Origin: an uncultured Bacilli bacterium
GTDB taxonomy: Bacteria; Bacillota_I; Bacilli_A; RF39; UBA660
Length of the DNA: 64,000 bases
Direction: 5' to 3'
Assembly: GCA_934183155.1 (NCBI GenBank)
Contig: CAKPSB010000001.1
Location: 62,001-126,000, forward strand
A program made the position numbers and the translations under genes. The notes beneath the pieces are model-generated. The model was not told the origin of the DNA, searched no databases, and saw nothing but the letters and a program-made list of their open reading frames with translations. Numbering within the stretch: the stretch's first letter is position 1; each line of letters starts with the position of its first letter. Below, piece by piece: positions 61,743 to 64,000 of the stretch.

Positions 61743-62372
61743 ATGGATTTATGGCAATATGAAAAACAACTATATAAAAAAAATATAAATCTAATAGGTG
61801 GCACAGATGAAGCTGGAAGAGGTCCATTATATGGTCCAGTAGTTGCAGCTTGCGTAGTTCTACCAAAAAACTTTAAGTTAGAAGGATTAAATGATTCAAA
61901 AAAGCTTTCTGAAAAGAAAAGAAATATTTTCTATGATTACATTATTAAAAATGCCACATATGGTATAGGTATAGTTTCTCCCGAAGAAATAGATGAAATA
62001 AACATTTATGAAGCTTCTAGAAAAGCTATGATAATTGCCATCAAAAAAGTGCAAAAACAAATTCCTCTAGAGTACGTCTTATCAGATGCCATGCCCATAA
62101 ATATGGATGTTGAAGTAATGCCCATAATCAAAGGAGACGCTAAAAGTTATAGCATTGCTGCAGCTAGCGTGATAGCTAAAGTAACCCGTGATCGAATACT
62201 CTATGAAGCAGATAAAAAGCATCCAGAATATGGTTTTAAAAATCACAAAGGTTATCCTACTAAGAAACACCTAGAAGCTATAAATAAATATGGCCTTATT
62301 GATGGATATCGTAAAACATATGGGCCAATAAAAAATTATCTCGAAACAGGAAAATGCGAAAGGAAAAAATAG
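61743..62372 (+). CDS. rnhB: Ribonuclease HII
   Basis: A 209-residue enzyme that removes ribonucleotides and RNA from RNA-DNA hybrids. It has GTDEAGRGPLYGPVV (two catalytic acids) near residue 20, LNDSKKLSEKKR near 50, the catalytic Asp in YVLSDAMP near 117, and AAASVIAKVTRDR near 140. Full length. Confidence 0.95.
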   Translation: MDLWQYEKQLYKKNINLIGGTDEAGRGPLYGPVVAACVVLPKNFKLEGLNDSKKLSEKKRNIFYDYIIKNATYGIGIVSPEEIDEINIYEASRKAMIIAIKKVQKQIPLEYVLSDAMPINMDVEVMPIIKGDAKSYSIAAASVIAKVTRDRILYEADKKHPEYGFKNHKGYPTKKHLEAINKYGLIDGYRKTYGPIKNYLETGKCERKK

Positions 62373-62373
62373 T

Positions 62374-62565
62374 ATGATAATAAATCAAATAAATAAAAAT
62401 GATATATTAAAGGGAACTGTGAAAAGAGGACTTAATCAAGACCCGATGGAACTTAGAGCAAAACTTCATCCAATCAAAATAAAACCAGACGAAAAAAAAT
62501 TGCCAGTTAATAATAATCCAAGAAAACTAAGCGAAACATATGTAGCTTTTAAAAGATTAAAATGA
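62374..62565 (+). CDS. Small basic protein of unknown function
   Basis: A 63-residue basic, soluble protein rich in Lys, Asn and Pro. It starts one base after rnhB and its stop overlaps the next start (ATGA), so it is part of the operon. AAAGGA in the rnhB end serves as RBS. No family recognised. Confidence 0.55.
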   Translation: MIINQINKNDILKGTVKRGLNQDPMELRAKLHPIKIKPDEKKLPVNNNPRKLSETYVAFKRLK

Positions 62566-63077
62566 AAATAGTAGCATTACCACTAGGTTACCTAAAAGCA
62601 AATTGTTATATTCTAGAAAAAAATAATGAAGTAATTATTATAGACCCAGCTGATGACTACGAGACAATTAAAAAACAAATAAACAACAAAAAAATAGTTA
62701 AAGTCTTAATTACTCATTATCATCAAGATCATATTGGAGCATTAAAATATTTTGATAAATCGTTGATTTTAACAAATCCAAAAGAAAAAAATTATAAAAT
62801 AAACAATTTTGAATTTAAAATAATTTTTACTAAAGGACATACAACTGATAGTGTAACCTATTATTTTGAAAAAGAAAAATGCATGTTTACTGGCGATTTT
62901 TTATTTAAGCAAACAGTAGGTAGAACAGATTTACCAACTGGCAGTCAAAAAGAAATGGAAAACAGTTTAAAAAAAATAAAAGATTATCCAGATGATATTA
63001 TAATATATCCAGGTCATGGACAAAAAACAAATTTAAAATATGAAAAAAAGAATAATTATTTTTTAAGGAGGCTTTAA
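62562..63077 (+). CDS. Metallo-beta-lactamase-fold hydrolase (glyoxalase II-like)
   Basis: A 171-residue MBL-fold protein with the metal motif THYHQDH near residues 50-56, GHTTDS near 93, GDFLFKQTVGRTDLPTG near 110 and PGHG near 149. This is the small YqgX/GloB-like class, which hydrolyses thioesters. Substrate unknown. It is shorter than YqgX (about 210) by trimming of loops. Confidence 0.85.
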   Translation: MKIVALPLGYLKANCYILEKNNEVIIIDPADDYETIKKQINNKKIVKVLITHYHQDHIGALKYFDKSLILTNPKEKNYKINNFEFKIIFTKGHTTDSVTYYFEKEKCMFTGDFLFKQTVGRTDLPTGSQKEMENSLKKIKDYPDDIIIYPGHGQKTNLKYEKKNNYFLRRL

Positions 63078-63078
63078 A

Positions 63079-63756
63079 ATGTTTGAAGGAACGGGACAAT
63101 ATTTTTTAATACTTTTTATAATTTATATAGTTGTATTTTTAACAGTAAAAATATGTTTAGGAAAAATATTTGAAGATATGGGCATAGCTTCATATAAAGC
63201 TTATATACCATTTTATAATCGTATATTATTAATAAATAAATTAGATATAAAAAAATCACTGTTTTATAAGACTTTAATACCATTTGCTAATTTATATTAT
63301 TATAATATTATAATAGCAGAACTTTTAAAAGCGTATAAATTAAATCCAAAAGATTCCACATTATTTATTTTAATACCAATGTATAAATTTCCGGAGTTAA
63401 TTTTTAAAAAACCAAAATTCATGCTTCATATGTATGATGACACCGAAGAATTTATCAGCAACGAAAATGTTTTATTTACCCCAGAAAAAACCGTTATCGA
63501 CCCAGAGGTGTACAATCAAGATTTAAACACCATAAAAGAAGAAAATATATATCAAAATAATGAAAATGTTTTTACTAATCAAAGCATGCAACCAGATGAA
63601 AGACATGAAACAATAATTGAAGCTAAAGAAGAAAAAAAGGAAGAAGAAAAGCCAATAATAATAGATGACAGCAAACCAAGGGTATGCCCAAAATGTGGAA
63701 CAAAATTAGCCCCAACTGCTACTATATGTTTTCTTTGCGGTACAAAATTAGATTAA
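63079..63756 (+). CDS. Polytopic membrane protein with C-terminal zinc ribbon (DUF5684-like)
   Basis: A 225-residue protein. The N-terminal half has about three hydrophobic segments and the AYIPFYNRILLINKL motif of DUF5684-like proteins. A disordered acidic middle is followed by a zinc ribbon (CPKCGTKL...CFLCGTKL) at the very end. GGAGG precedes the ATG, one base after the MBL gene. Function unknown. Confidence 0.65.
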   Translation: MFEGTGQYFLILFIIYIVVFLTVKICLGKIFEDMGIASYKAYIPFYNRILLINKLDIKKSLFYKTLIPFANLYYYNIIIAELLKAYKLNPKDSTLFILIPMYKFPELIFKKPKFMLHMYDDTEEFISNENVLFTPEKTVIDPEVYNQDLNTIKEENIYQNNENVFTNQSMQPDERHETIIEAKEEKKEEEKPIIIDDSKPRVCPKCGTKLAPTATICFLCGTKLD

Positions 63757-63760
63757 AACA

Positions 63761-63789
63761 TTGAAATGAAAAAGAAAAACGTGTATAAT
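63761..63789 (+). promoter_or_regulatory. Promoter of the T-box transcript
   Basis: TTGAAA (63761-63766), 17-nt spacer, TATAAT (63784-63789). Confidence 0.8.
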
Positions 63790-63795
63790 TAGAGC

Positions 63796-64000
63796 AAAGC
63801 CAAGACCAAGAGGAGTAAATGTTATTATAATTAAAGAAAGCTAGTGGTTGATGTAAACTAGTATTAAAATAATGTTGAAGGTAGCTTGTGAGCTAATTTT
63901 TTGAAAAAAGTAGGAAAATTCGTTTAAGGTGCGTTAAGCCTATTAAGGTAAGAAAACTTATAAATTAAGGTGGTACCACGTTTTAAAACGTCCTTATATA
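63796..64000 (+). promoter_or_regulatory. T-box leader (truncated by window end)
   Basis: The hallmark T-box sequence AAGGTGGTACCACG is at 63967-63980. It is followed by the terminator side (ACGTTTTAAAACGT, then CCTT pairing with AAGG). Upstream, stem I has AGTA on the 5' side (63816 region), a CTAGT/ACTAG apical stem and GAA on the 3' side. The leader senses an uncharged tRNA and lets the downstream gene be transcribed. The T-box bulge is TGGT, which expects A as the tRNA discriminator base. Specifier candidates after GAA are GGT (Gly) or GTA (Val); bulge matching favours Val, so valS is the best guess for the gene outside the window. Confidence 0.85.

Noticed and set aside
1..64000. CRISPR arrays, tRNA or rRNA genes, insertion sequences
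   Set aside because: None seen on reading; no regularly spaced repeats, cloverleaf-like sequences, rRNA segments or transposase ORFs.

Overview
The window comes from a very AT-rich, monoderm bacterium with short intergenic gaps and almost all genes on the plus strand. PolC-type DNA polymerase III, the RNA polymerase delta subunit, DUF1934 and DUF2624 proteins, YqeG, a T-box leader and the gene order rpsT-gpr-spoIIP point to Bacillota, class Bacilli, near the uncultured gut lineages around Erysipelotrichales/RF39 (the rank is inference). TGA is used as a stop (for example at 7331, 18381 and 23932), so this is not the Mycoplasma code. The spore protease Gpr and the engulfment amidase SpoIIP indicate an endospore-forming lineage or a recent descendant of one.

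Layout. 1-4013: end of an upstream gene, then an operon of iron-type alcohol dehydrogenase, FIST-domain protein and aldehyde dehydrogenase. 4069-16393: a type IV secretion (T4SS) gene set, with a membrane protein, three VirB2-like pilin proteins (one fused to a secreted domain), a VirB6/TrbL-like channel, PrgI/VirB3, a TraC-like VirB4 N-terminal protein, the VirB4 ATPase, and three cell-surface proteins, two of them multi-domain wall hydrolases. 16387-26556: a type VII secretion (T7SS) set, with an EssC-like FHA/FtsK ATPase, a YukD/EsaB ubiquitin-like protein, WXG100-type proteins and two modular exported wall hydrolases sharing an almost identical N-terminal half, plus two decayed remnants of the same gene family. 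26637-30790: a calcium-loop membrane protein, the VirD4 coupling ATPase and a Fic-like protein lacking the catalytic histidine.

30789-64000 is mostly housekeeping: penicillin-binding proteins, rpoE, prfA-prmC, rnr, polC, an intact-type Fic protein, mutM, pyk, tmcAL, a lone type IV pilin-like protein with a GtrA protein, an orphan histidine kinase, a secreted transglutaminase-like protein, rpsT, gpr-spoIIP, nfo, rpmG-efp, trmB, YtxG/YtxH-like envelope proteins, yqeG, rnhB, an MBL hydrolase, and at the end a T-box leader whose gene lies outside the window.

The most unusual part is 4.0-30.8 kb. T4SS and T7SS machineries are interleaved (VirD4 lies beyond the T7SS genes), no relaxase or integrase is visible, and a roughly 95-residue domain is shared by the first membrane protein of the T4SS block and by both T7SS-linked hydrolases. 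The sequence also shows how the T7SS cassette evolved: a promoter-WXG100-WXG100-hydrolase cassette was duplicated, and one copy has collapsed to its promoter, a WXG100 stub and the hydrolase. All functional links between the two systems are inference from gene order and sequence similarity.
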